From: DATJUF01 sp035524095
GTDB taxonomy: Bacteria; Desulfobacterota; Binatia; Binatales; Binataceae
Length of the DNA stretch: 7,294 nucleotides
Assembly (NCBI GenBank): GCA_035524095.1
Contig: DATKPK010000273.1
Coordinates: forward strand, 1 to 7,294
Direction of reading: 5' to 3'
Shown here: piece by piece, positions 1 to 6,040 of the stretch
Layout of the letters: the number at the start of each line of letters is the position of its first letter
How positions within the stretch are numbered: the first letter of the stretch is position 1
Notes under the pieces: generated by a model
Database searches by the model: none
What the model was told of the DNA's origin: nothing
The model's input: the letters and a program-made list of their open reading frames with translations, nothing else
Position numbers and translations under genes: made by a program

Positions 1-1
1 C

Positions 2-1180
2 GGCCTCAAAAACGCCGATTTGGCCAAACGCGGAGAATATCTCGCGCGCGCGGCTGATTGTTTCGCATGTCACACGGTGTCGCGCGGCCGGCTTTTTGCC
101 GGAGGGCTGCCAATATTACTGCCGTTCGGAGTGCTTTATTCCACGAATATCACGCCGGACAAGGATACCGGCATCGGCAATTACACCGATCAGGATTTCC
201 TAAACGCGGTGCAACGCGGCATTCGGCGGGATGGCTCTCGCCTGTACCCTGCGATGCCGTATCCTTCATACACGTTGATGAGCGATGCCGACGTTCTGGC
301 AATCAAGGCCTATCTATTCAGCCTACCGCCGGTCCGCGCGGCGAATATTCCGGACACGTTGAGTTTTCCCTTCAATCAACGCTGGTCGATGATTTTCTGG
401 TCTGCCGTCTTTGCCAAAGACGCACGCTTCGCGCCCAACACGGCGCAGAGTGCGGAATGGAACAGGGGTGCCTATGTCGCGGAAGCGTTGGCACATTGCG
501 GCGAGTGTCATACGCCGCGCAATCTCGCTTTCGCACTCGACAACATCAACAAATTCGGCGGTGCAGTGACAGCGGGCTGGTACGCTTTCAACATCACCTC
601 CGATAAGGGATCCGGCATCGGCGGCTGGACGGACAGCGAGTTACACGCCTATTTATCGACGGGACACGCATCCGGCCGCGGCACGGCGGCGGGGCCGATG
701 GGCGAGGCCGTCGATAAGAGCTTCAGTTACTTGGCTGCGGCCGATATCCGCGCGCTGGGGACCTATCTGCGCAGCATCCCGCCGCTCGCGTCATCCGATT
801 TGCCGGCCACGCTTGCGCCGCCGGCTCCGGCTTCGCCAAAGGGCGGCAATGCGACGGCAGATGCTGCCGGCAAGCGTGTATTCGAAGGCGCATGCGTTAG
901 CTGTCATGATTGGACAGGCATCAGCCGGCTCTCACCTTTTGCGACCATTGCCGGTACGCGCGGCGTAAACGATCGCACGGCTACAAATGTAGCACAGATC
1001 GTGATTTCCGGCACGAACCGAAATACGCCCGGCGAGGCCATATCAATGCCCGCGTTCGGTGATGCCTACTCGGACACCGAAATCGCGGCTGTATCTAATT
1101 ATGTTACCGCACGCTTCGGTACAGAACCATCGAGGCTTACCGACAAGGACGTCGCGAAGCTCAGGAGTGAAGCTAACTAG
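2..1180 (+). CDS. Tri-haem cytochrome c, electron-acceptor subunit of a periplasmic dehydrogenase (5' partial)
   Basis: The visible part is 392 residues. The frame is open to the left edge (GLKNADLAKRGEYLARA...), so the TTG at 20 is not the start; the signal peptide and ATG lie upstream. Three CxxCH haem sites are seen: CFACH (bases 59-73, fragment residues 20-24), CGECH (497-511, residues 166-170) and CVSCH (893-907, residues 298-302). Likely distal Met ligands are M85 (AMPYPSY), M233 (GPMGEA) and M349 (SMPAFGD), one per domain. The phrases LFAGG and YSTNITPDKDTGIG and the three-domain order fit the cytochrome subunit of gluconate 2-dehydrogenase, membrane alcohol dehydrogenase, or molybdenum aldehyde/isoquinoline oxidoreductase-type enzymes. 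Family knowledge: it is exported, matured by the Ccm system, and passes electrons from the dehydrogenase to ubiquinone or the respiratory chain. The substrate cannot be told, because the catalytic subunits are not in the window and would be expected upstream. The Ala/Pro-rich linker at about residues 268-285 separates the second and third haem domains. Confidence 0.93.
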   Translation, partial: GLKNADLAKRGEYLARAADCFACHTVSRGRLFAGGLPILLPFGVLYSTNITPDKDTGIGNYTDQDFLNAVQRGIRRDGSRLYPAMPYPSYTLMSDADVLAIKAYLFSLPPVRAANIPDTLSFPFNQRWSMIFWSAVFAKDARFAPNTAQSAEWNRGAYVAEALAHCGECHTPRNLAFALDNINKFGGAVTAGWYAFNITSDKGSGIGGWTDSELHAYLSTGHASGRGTAAGPMGEAVDKSFSYLAAADIRALGTYLRSIPPLASSDLPATLAPPAPASPKGGNATADAAGKRVFEGACVSCHDWTGISRLSPFATIAGTRGVNDRTATNVAQIVISGTNRNTPGEAISMPAFGDAYSDTEIAAVSNYVTARFGTEPSRLTDKDVAKLRSEAN

Positions 1181-1182
1181 GA

Positions 1183-1211
1183 GGTCGCGGACCGAGCGCC
1201 CTTCATTTTTT
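1183..1211 (+). terminator. Weak rho-independent terminator candidate after the cytochrome gene
   Basis: Three bases after the TAG stop, GGTCGC (1183-1188) can pair with GCGCC (1196-1200) with one bulged T, giving five G-C pairs around a 7-base loop. A run of six T (1206-1211) follows after CTTCA. The stem is short and the T-run starts five bases late, so termination may be inefficient. The placement right behind the stop is the main support. Confidence 0.33.
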
Positions 1212-1258
1212 CGATAATCAACTTCCCATGTTTGTCTCGTCTAGTACCTGAGCACGTA

Positions 1259-1277
1259 GCACCGCTGCCCTCGGTGC
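1259..1277. repeat. Six-pair hairpin GCACCG/CGGTGC
   Basis: GCACCG (1259-1264) and CGGTGC (1272-1277) are perfect inverted copies around a 7-base loop. No T-run follows, so it is not a standard intrinsic terminator. It may be a structured 3' end of the cytochrome transcript or chance in GC-rich DNA. Confidence 0.3.
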
Positions 1278-1295
1278 AACCGGATAGAGCTTGAC

Positions 1296-1359
1296 TGATC
1301 GACGAGATCGTTGCCGGAACGACGACTGATCTCAGCGCGAGGCGGACCGTCGTCGATCA
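1296..1359. repeat. 10-bp inverted repeat TGATCGACGA/TCGTCGATCA
   Basis: TGATCGACGA (1296-1305) is repeated in perfect inverted form at 1350-1359 with 44 bases between. The wide spacing suits two separated protein-binding half-sites or DNA looping better than an RNA hairpin. Inside the interval TCGTT and AACGA flank a 5-base loop. No protein is known to me for this sequence. Confidence 0.35.
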
Positions 1360-1525
1360 TTGCTACACCCATCTGACGCGCGCAGCGCATGGGCAACGCT
1401 GCCGCGGATGCCGATTTCTCTCCTTAGTTTTTCCTGCGTCGGGGCGGTCGGTGCAACAACCCAGATGCAAAGTGATCGAAATTGCGAGCGCAGCCTTTGG
1501 CTCGTAGCACGGTGTTCGCGACTCA

Positions 1526-1541
1526 CTAAACAAATGTTTAG
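1526..1541. promoter_or_regulatory. 16-bp palindrome, TetR-type operator candidate
   Basis: CTAAACA (1526-1532) and TGTTTAG (1535-1541) are perfect inverted copies separated by AA. Equally, TAAAC and GTTTA lie four bases apart, a spacing and half-site style common for TetR-family repressors. It is notably AT-rich against the surrounding DNA. It lies 320 bases before the FUSC start and just after a weak sigma-70-like pair (TTGCGA at 1482-1487, TAGCAC at 1505-1510, 17-base spacer), so a bound repressor could block that promoter. The promoter call is tentative, and no TetR gene is in the window. Confidence 0.45.
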
Positions 1542-1569
1542 GTCAGTCGACCGAAGACGAACTGCCCCC

Positions 1570-1581
1570 CAGAGATCTCTG
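1570..1581. promoter_or_regulatory. 12-bp perfect palindrome CAGAGATCTCTG
   Basis: The 12 bases read the same on both strands. The centre (1575.5) is 42 bases from the centre of the upstream palindrome (1533.5), close to four helical turns, so both would face the same side of the DNA. The two sites differ in sequence, so one protein binding both is not implied. Possible operator only. Confidence 0.3.
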
Positions 1582-1860
1582 CGCTTATGCTTCAGTAGGT
1601 CGACGGATGCGCCATCGCCAAGGCGACGGCGGCAAGAAGGAGGCACTAACGCTTGTGAGCCGGCGATCCTGTCGGTCAAAGCAGGATTTGTTCCTTGTGC
1701 CGCCGGTTTTGTTGACCGCCTGGGGCAACCTGGCTGGATCGAGGGTCGGAGTATCGAGAGCTAAAGGCGACGCGATTGTCGCAGGATTTGGGCGGCAAAT
1801 GCGAGTACCGCGCGTTGTCGAAGTCGTCGGCAACTCGACCGGCAGAGTGAAGCGAGCAAC

Positions 1861-3900
1861 ATGGCAAGCCTCGAATACCAACAGGCAGATAAAACCGCGA
1901 TACGGTTGCCCGTCCGGGCGACGGCGGCACTCCCGGCGAAAACTCATTTCGCGTTCCGTCTCGCGGGACTTCCCGTCAGTTCCTGGGCCTTTGCGGTCCG
2001 CCTCTGGATCGCTATCACAATAGCTTTGTGCACCAGCTTCTGGCTCCAGCTCGAGGCGCCTTTCTCGGCGGTGCTGACCGTTTTGATTCTTGCCGAGCCG
2101 ACGCGGGGACAAGCGCTCGCGAAGGCAGGCTGGCGCTTGATTGCGACTATCGTCGGCACGGCGGCCTCGCTTGCGATTACGGGCGCTCTAACCCAGTCCG
2201 GAGATTTGATCCTCGCGGCCTTCGCCGCGTGGTTAGGCCTTTGCGTCTATGCCTCAGGATTGCTCGATGGTTACCGCGCCTACGCGGCGGTTCTATCTGG
2301 ATACACGGTGTCATTGATCGCCGTCCAACAAATCGATAGTCCGCAGCACGTCTTTGAGTCAGGCATGGCGCGTGGTGCCGCGATTGCGGTCGGAGTTCTG
2401 TCGATTACGTTTGTGAACAATTTGCTTTTCGCTCCCGATCGCTACCCACAGCTGAGAGTCCAATTGGCAGCGATCCATCGCCGGATCAGGGAGTATGCGA
2501 AGGCGGTGATTCGTGATGAGGTCACGGATTCGATGGCGACGGCGTCGTTGATGCGAGAGATTGTGGCACTTCGTCCGGAAATCGCCAGCCTTGCCACGGA
2601 AACGAGCAGTGGTTCACTCCGAAGTGCGGCAGCCCGTAGCACGATGGTAGCGTTGGTGGCTGAACTGCACGCCGTTCGCGCGTTAGCGGCGCTGCCTGTA
2701 ACCGCCGGTCCGGCCTTTCGCGAACGGCTCACGTCTATGCTCGATCGGGGTGATGACGAGCCTTCGTTTATATCGCCCGTTGAACGCGCCGTCGATTCTG
2801 CGAAGAACTTAACCGATGCGATGGCGACGCCGCTGGCATGGGCAGTCAGCGAGTTGCTGCGAATGGATGAGGAGGTTCGCCAGGCACTCGTTGCCCTGAA
2901 ATCCGGCATGCGACCGTCACGAGCGTGGCGGTTGCCCCTCTATCGATCGGATCGTATTGCGATGGAGAGCGGCTTACGCGCATTCGCTCAAGTCGCAATA
3001 GCATCAGCTATCTTCGTTGTCGCCGGCTGGCCAGCCACGAGCGTCTCGCTATCCGTTGTAGCCCTGGTCATCGGGTTAGGCTCCACAGCACCGAGTCCGC
3101 GCGAATTTACGACTATTGGTCTGATTGCGGCGCCGATTGCCGTCGCTCTTGCCGGCATGTTCGAATTCCTGATTCTCGACGGTGTCTCCGATTTCCCGTT
3201 ACTAACAATTGGATTGGCTCCATTCGTCGTCGGAGCGGGGCTCTTGATCAGTGGCCCGAATCCGGGACTTGCGTCTCTGGCCCGGCTTAGTCTGCTTTTC
3301 TTCATGGAAATCTTCGCACCCAGCAATCCGCAGACCTACGATCCTCAAGGGTTCGTTTTCGCCTCATTGTTTGTTTGTCTAGGTATTGGTCTGTTGCTAG
3401 CGGCGCAGTTCCTCGTTCCTCCCGTCTCACATGACCGCCGCCGCCGATGGTTGATCACGTCGGCTCGCCATGAGCTTAGTCTGGTGCTGTCTAGCAGCGA
3501 TCGGCGATACGCACCCGAAGAGGCGATGTTTCGTGACGCAGTGCGCGTGGGACAGATAGCCGCGGCTAGCGGCACTGATCTGCAGCATCGCATCTCGATT
3601 GAGGAAGCACTTTCGTACTTTGATCAAGCCGCAGCGATTCGTCTTTCCGACGCCAAGCTGACTCGGCTGGCCGATGGTCCCATCGATGGTCCCTTGGCAA
3701 GTCTAGCGGCCGAAGCTCGTACAGCTCTGGTCGACCGAGACACACTGCACATCCGCGCCATCGCGCGCAGTATGCGTGAAGCTGCTTCGGGTGAGAAGCG
3801 CCTCGCGATTGAAGCGAGTGGAGCACTCCTTCTCGCCGGCGCCGTCATCGCAGCAGCGCCCGCACGAGCCGCCTATGCTCCTATGGAGAAAGGCTCATGA
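1861..3900 (+). CDS. FUSC-family inner-membrane efflux protein (AaeB-like)
   Basis: A protein of 679 residues with two membrane blocks in the FUSC (fusaric acid resistance/AaeB) pattern. Hydrophobic segments are seen at about 42-63, 66-80, 93-110, 116-135, 140-157 and 170-190. A helical, charged soluble part follows at about 195-365. A second block lies at about 370-392, 394-410, 418-436, 445-463, 470-485 and 497-518, and a soluble C-terminal domain at 520-679. The motifs EAPFSAVLTVLILAEPTRGQ (64-83), LLDGYRAYAA and QQIDSPQHVFESGMARG match my recollection of alphaproteobacterial FUSC proteins. Family role: export of aromatic carboxylic acids, fusaric acid or other small toxic compounds across the inner membrane, working with a HlyD-type adaptor. 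ATG 1861 is the first possible start after the in-frame stop at 1762-1764; its Shine-Dalgarno is weak. The next gene overlaps by ATGA, so translation is probably coupled. The substrate is unknown. Confidence 0.93.
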   Translation: MASLEYQQADKTAIRLPVRATAALPAKTHFAFRLAGLPVSSWAFAVRLWIAITIALCTSFWLQLEAPFSAVLTVLILAEPTRGQALAKAGWRLIATIVGTAASLAITGALTQSGDLILAAFAAWLGLCVYASGLLDGYRAYAAVLSGYTVSLIAVQQIDSPQHVFESGMARGAAIAVGVLSITFVNNLLFAPDRYPQLRVQLAAIHRRIREYAKAVIRDEVTDSMATASLMREIVALRPEIASLATETSSGSLRSAAARSTMVALVAELHAVRALAALPVTAGPAFRERLTSMLDRGDDEPSFISPVERAVDSAKNLTDAMATPLAWAVSELLRMDEEVRQALVALKSGMRPSRAWRLPLYRSDRIAMESGLRAFAQVAIASAIFVVAGWPATSVSLSVVALVIGLGSTAPSPREFTTIGLIAAPIAVALAGMFEFLILDGVSDFPLLTIGLAPFVVGAGLLISGPNPGLASLARLSLLFFMEIFAPSNPQTYDPQGFVFASLFVCLGIGLLLAAQFLVPPVSHDRRRRWLITSARHELSLVLSSSDRRYAPEEAMFRDAVRVGQIAAASGTDLQHRISIEEALSYFDQAAAIRLSDAKLTRLADGPIDGPLASLAAEARTALVDRDTLHIRAIARSMREAASGEKRLAIEASGALLLAGAVIAAAPARAAYAPMEKGS

Positions 3901-4100
3901 CCCACACTTTTCGTGAACTGGTGGTTGGGGGTGTCCTTCTCGCGCCTTTCGTCACCTACGCACTTGCGGCTCTTGTGATTGTTCTGATCATCCGACCGGT
4001 CCTGCGCTTCACCAGGTTTGCGAGCATGTTCAGCCACGCATCGATCGCCGAACTGAGCGTCTATGTGACGATCCTCGGACTACTGATCCTCTGCACATAA
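3897..4100 (+). CDS. DUF1656 small membrane protein (AaeX-like)
   Basis: A 67-residue protein with two hydrophobic segments, at about 8-32 and 50-66, separated by a basic stretch (RPVLRFTRFASMFSH). Length, the two-helix layout and the place between FUSC and HlyD genes are those of DUF1656/AaeX proteins. These accompany AaeAB-type pumps, and their exact role in the pump is not settled. The ATG overlaps the FUSC stop (ATGA, 3897-3900). A purine-rich GGAGAAAGG at 3885-3893, inside the end of FUSC, serves as ribosome binding site. The adaptor gene starts 14 bases after the stop. Recognition rests on context and topology more than on a strong motif. Confidence 0.88.
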   Translation: MTHTFRELVVGGVLLAPFVTYALAALVIVLIIRPVLRFTRFASMFSHASIAELSVYVTILGLLILCT

Positions 4101-4103
4101 TCA

Positions 4104-4108
4104 CGGAG
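4104..4108 (+). promoter_or_regulatory. Ribosome binding site that fixes the adaptor start
   Basis: CGGAG at 4104-4108 lies six bases before ATG 4115. It supports the upstream start, so the long cytoplasmic N-terminal extension of the adaptor is probably real rather than an over-called start. Confidence 0.6.
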
Positions 4109-4114
4109 CCTGCC

Positions 4115-5461
4115 ATGGAAACCCTCATCAAACATGAGCTCAATCTACGAGAGGAACCCGGGTCGGCCCCTGCGGATCCAGCATCGACCCAAGGCGACGG
4201 AGCTAGAGCGAATCCCTCAGAGTTAAATGTGGCGTTGCGTCGGGCTCGCCCAAAGCACGATCAGTATCCATCAGTGTCAGCGAACACTCCAGCTCGTGAG
4301 CGCCGTTTCGTGGCGCGGGTGGTCCTCCCCTGGACAAGTCGACTCGCAACCTTGGTCATTGCACTCGTTGCGGTACTCATCTCTATCGTCGCTTGGGGTC
4401 ATTATGTGATGGCGCCCTGGACCCGCGATGGGCGAATTCGGGCCCAGGTTGCGAGCGTGGCGCCACAAATTTCCGGGCAGATTACGGAACTGAGGATTGC
4501 CGACAATCAATTCGTCCACAGGGGCGACGTTTTATACGTGATCGATCCCTTCGATTTCGAAGTGGCGCTGCGCACGAACACTGCCTCGTTGAAGCAAAAG
4601 GCCGCTGACCTGCAAGTGAAGGAAGTGCAATCGGAGCGAAGGCAGCATTTATCTTCGCTGGCGACAACCCCAGAGGAGCAACAGATCTATAAAGGCACCG
4701 CAATCCAGGCAAAGGCTGGTTTCGAGGCGGCGCAGCAGCAGGTCGCTCAGGCTGAGATCAACTTGAGCCGTACCCAAGTTCGCAGCCCGGTGAACGGTTA
4801 CGTCACCAATCTCCTGCTGCGGGTTGGCGACTATGCGCACCAGGGCGCGACCAGCGTTTCGATCATCGACACCGACAGTTATTGGGTCGATGGCTATTTT
4901 GAAGAGACCCAGATGGCACGGGTATGCGTCGGAGATCGTGCTGAAGTGAAACTGATGGGCTATTCGTCTCCGATCGTTGGACACGTTACAACGGTGACCC
5001 GAGGCGTCAGTGTGTCCAACGCAGCCGCGGGCGCGCAAGGACTACCGAACGTCGACCCGGTTTACACCTGGGTGCGGCTTGCGCAGCGAGTGCCGGTCCG
5101 CATTGCCATCGACGCAGTACCGCCCGACGTGCCGCTCGTGTCCGGCATGACGGCAACAGTGACGATCCGAGACGACTCCGATGCGGATCAGTCAAGCCGA
5201 TTTGGTCGCTTGAGGCGGGAGGTCACAACGAGCCTCTCGGATGTATTCAATGGCCCGTCGGCGCGGCCTGGGTGCATTCCGGCGATTACGACTGAGCGCG
5301 GGGCCACACAATCGCTCCCCTCGACTCAAGGGCAACCAAGCTTGACCCCAGAGGAGATCAATCCAGGTCTGGCTCCAGGGTTGAACGCTTCGCCGCAGGA
5401 CGTTCGTCTGCCCACCGGCAATGCCGGTAAAAAGGTCCGCGGCAAGATCAGCGAAGATTGA
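4115..5461 (+). CDS. HlyD/AaeA-like periplasmic adaptor (membrane fusion protein) with long N- and C-terminal extensions
   Basis: A 448-residue protein. Residues 1-75 are polar and probably cytoplasmic. One membrane anchor lies at about 77-98 (LATLVIALVAVLISIVAWGH). The adaptor body follows: first lipoyl half at about 105-146 (RIRAQVASVAPQISGQI, NQFVHRGDVLYVIDP), helical hairpin at about 150-220, second lipoyl half at about 221-255 (RSPVNGYVTNLLLRVGDY), and a beta-barrel part to about 352 (VDGYFEETQMARV, YTWVRLAQRVPVRI, VSGMTATVTI). These phrases match the AaeA/EmrA-like group. Residues 353-448 form a Pro/Ser/Gln/Gly-rich, probably disordered tail. The usual length is about 290-350, so this one is about 100 longer. 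It should bridge the FUSC protein to an outer-membrane channel, which is not encoded here and may be a shared TolC/NodT-type protein. It is the last gene of the unit. Confidence 0.92.
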   Translation: METLIKHELNLREEPGSAPADPASTQGDGARANPSELNVALRRARPKHDQYPSVSANTPARERRFVARVVLPWTSRLATLVIALVAVLISIVAWGHYVMAPWTRDGRIRAQVASVAPQISGQITELRIADNQFVHRGDVLYVIDPFDFEVALRTNTASLKQKAADLQVKEVQSERRQHLSSLATTPEEQQIYKGTAIQAKAGFEAAQQQVAQAEINLSRTQVRSPVNGYVTNLLLRVGDYAHQGATSVSIIDTDSYWVDGYFEETQMARVCVGDRAEVKLMGYSSPIVGHVTTVTRGVSVSNAAAGAQGLPNVDPVYTWVRLAQRVPVRIAIDAVPPDVPLVSGMTATVTIRDDSDADQSSRFGRLRREVTTSLSDVFNGPSARPGCIPAITTERGATQSLPSTQGQPSLTPEEINPGLAPGLNASPQDVRLPTGNAGKKVRGKISED

Positions 5462-5473
5462 GAACGCGTCGTC

Positions 5474-5488
5474 GCCCGAGGGTCGGGC
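5474..5488 (+). terminator. GC-rich hairpin after the efflux operon
   Basis: GCCCGA (5474-5479) and TCGGGC (5483-5488) pair perfectly around GGG, 12 bases after the adaptor stop. Five of six pairs are G-C, so the stem is stable. No T-run follows, so it is either a terminator that relies on other factors or a structure that protects the 3' end of the message. Confidence 0.4.
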
Positions 5489-5655
5489 ACAGTTCATCTC
5501 CAGCGCGGGCCGGCAAGTCAGCGTCAGCCCTCTGAACCCGTACGACTGGCTGCATTTCATCGTCTCTCTCCTAGCTCATGGCGTTGATATGTGCGTGGGA
5601 TTTGTCGAAGGGATGGGGGTGGCCCAGACCCTCCCTTCGCCTGACTGACAAGCCT

Positions 5656-5687
5656 TTACTTCCGAGAACGAGCATTATCGGAAGTAA
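5656..5687. repeat. 10-bp perfect inverted repeat TTACTTCCGA/TCGGAAGTAA
   Basis: TTACTTCCGA (5656-5665) and TCGGAAGTAA (5678-5687) are exact inverted copies around a 12-base loop. No T-run follows, which argues against a standard terminator. The geometry also suits a binding site for a dimeric regulator or a site-specific recombinase, but no such gene is nearby. Confidence 0.45.
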
Positions 5688-5718
5688 CCGGGCCCAGTTG
5701 CAGCGGCGAGTTCTGATT

Positions 5719-5749
5719 CTCGAGCCAAAGCGGACTAACTTGGTTCGAG
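5719..5749. repeat. Near-perfect 10-bp inverted repeat CTCGAGCCAA/TTGGTTCGAG
   Basis: Arms 5719-5728 and 5740-5749 match at nine of ten positions around an 11-base loop. The odd pair would be G-U in RNA on this strand, so the hairpin is intact as RNA. It begins 63 bases after the start of the preceding repeat and has the same arm length and nearly the same loop. Confidence 0.4.
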
Positions 5750-5946
5750 TGCACTCGTCGTCCGCCTTTGACCCTTACGCGACTATGATCCTCGCCCAGT
5801 TCTGCTTGAAGTTGGTCTCAAGAGCGGGTCTTTAGCCAAGCCTTATGTGCGCCATACGCGCGACCTCTCTCCGGCTCTAGCCTAATCCGAAATACGCGGA
5901 ACCTCACCTTCTAGTTTAGTTGGTTTAGCAGCAATTTGGTGCGATT

Positions 5947-5967
5947 CGCCGGACTTTGCTCCCGGCG
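5947..5967. repeat. Six-pair hairpin CGCCGG/CCGGCG before the kinase
   Basis: CGCCGG (5947-5952) and CCGGCG (5962-5967) are perfect inverted copies around nine bases. The site lies 73 bases before ATG 6041, so if transcribed it is in the leader of the kinase message. It may be a leader structure, an operator or chance. Confidence 0.3.
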
Positions 5968-6040
5968 TCAGGGCATTCGGGTGTAGTAGCCAGTGCGCCG
6001 TGCAATACAACGATGCACTCAAACTGATGGATGTCCGCGT

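Larger units (their letters stand above)
1181..1860. other. Long intergenic region with no credible gene, probable regulatory region of the efflux operon
   Basis: These 680 bases separate the cytochrome from the FUSC gene. Open frames exist on both strands (1360-1764 and 1607-2023 on +; 1332-1679 and 1585-2112 on -). Their translations are rich in Arg, Ser and Pro, show no domain I recognise, and two of them run into the FUSC coding start, so I do not call them genes. In particular I could not find a divergent TetR, LysR or MarR regulator here. The region holds a terminator candidate, a 10-bp inverted repeat, a six-pair hairpin and two palindromes, listed separately. A strong Shine-Dalgarno-like AAGGAGG at 1637-1643 is not followed by a convincing gene. 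It could also hold a small RNA or the eroded remains of a lost gene. Confidence 0.6.
5462..6040. other. Intergenic region with several inverted repeats, no credible gene
   Basis: These 579 bases separate the adaptor from the kinase. Two short + frames (5421-5648, 5578-5835) have no recognisable domain and the first starts inside the adaptor gene, so they are left out. The part holds the operon-end hairpin, inverted repeats at 5656-5687 and 5719-5749, and a six-pair hairpin at 5947-5967. Bases 5880-5940 are AT-richer (repeated TTTAG/TTTGG words) and could contain the kinase promoter, but I see no convincing -35/-10 pair. Confidence 0.55.

Noticed and set aside
20..22. TTG as start of the cytochrome gene
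   Set aside because: The frame continues upstream to base 2 with family-like residues, and an exported cytochrome needs a signal peptide, which is absent after this TTG.
1332..1679. Minus-strand frame that could have been a divergent TetR regulator
   Set aside because: No helix-turn-helix pattern of the TetR kind is visible in its translation, and the candidate operator lies inside the frame rather than before it.
1607..2023. 138-residue plus-strand frame, with AAGGAGG at 1637-1643 before a GTG at 1655
   Set aside because: The ribosome site is good but the protein resembles nothing, is very Arg/Ser rich and runs 163 bases into FUSC in another frame. An upstream peptide cannot be excluded but is not supported.
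1585..2112. 175-residue minus-strand frame across the FUSC start
   Set aside because: It overlaps the conserved first membrane block of FUSC. Its composition (Arg, Pro and Glu rich) looks like a shadow of GC-rich DNA.
2442..2909. 155-residue minus-strand frame inside FUSC
   Set aside because: It is Ser/Ala/Arg rich, the usual shadow of an Arg/Ala/Leu-rich soluble domain on the other strand.
5656..5687. Inverted repeat as a recombination site or transposon end
   Set aside because: There is no transposase, integrase or target-site duplication nearby, and the sequence does not match an end I know.
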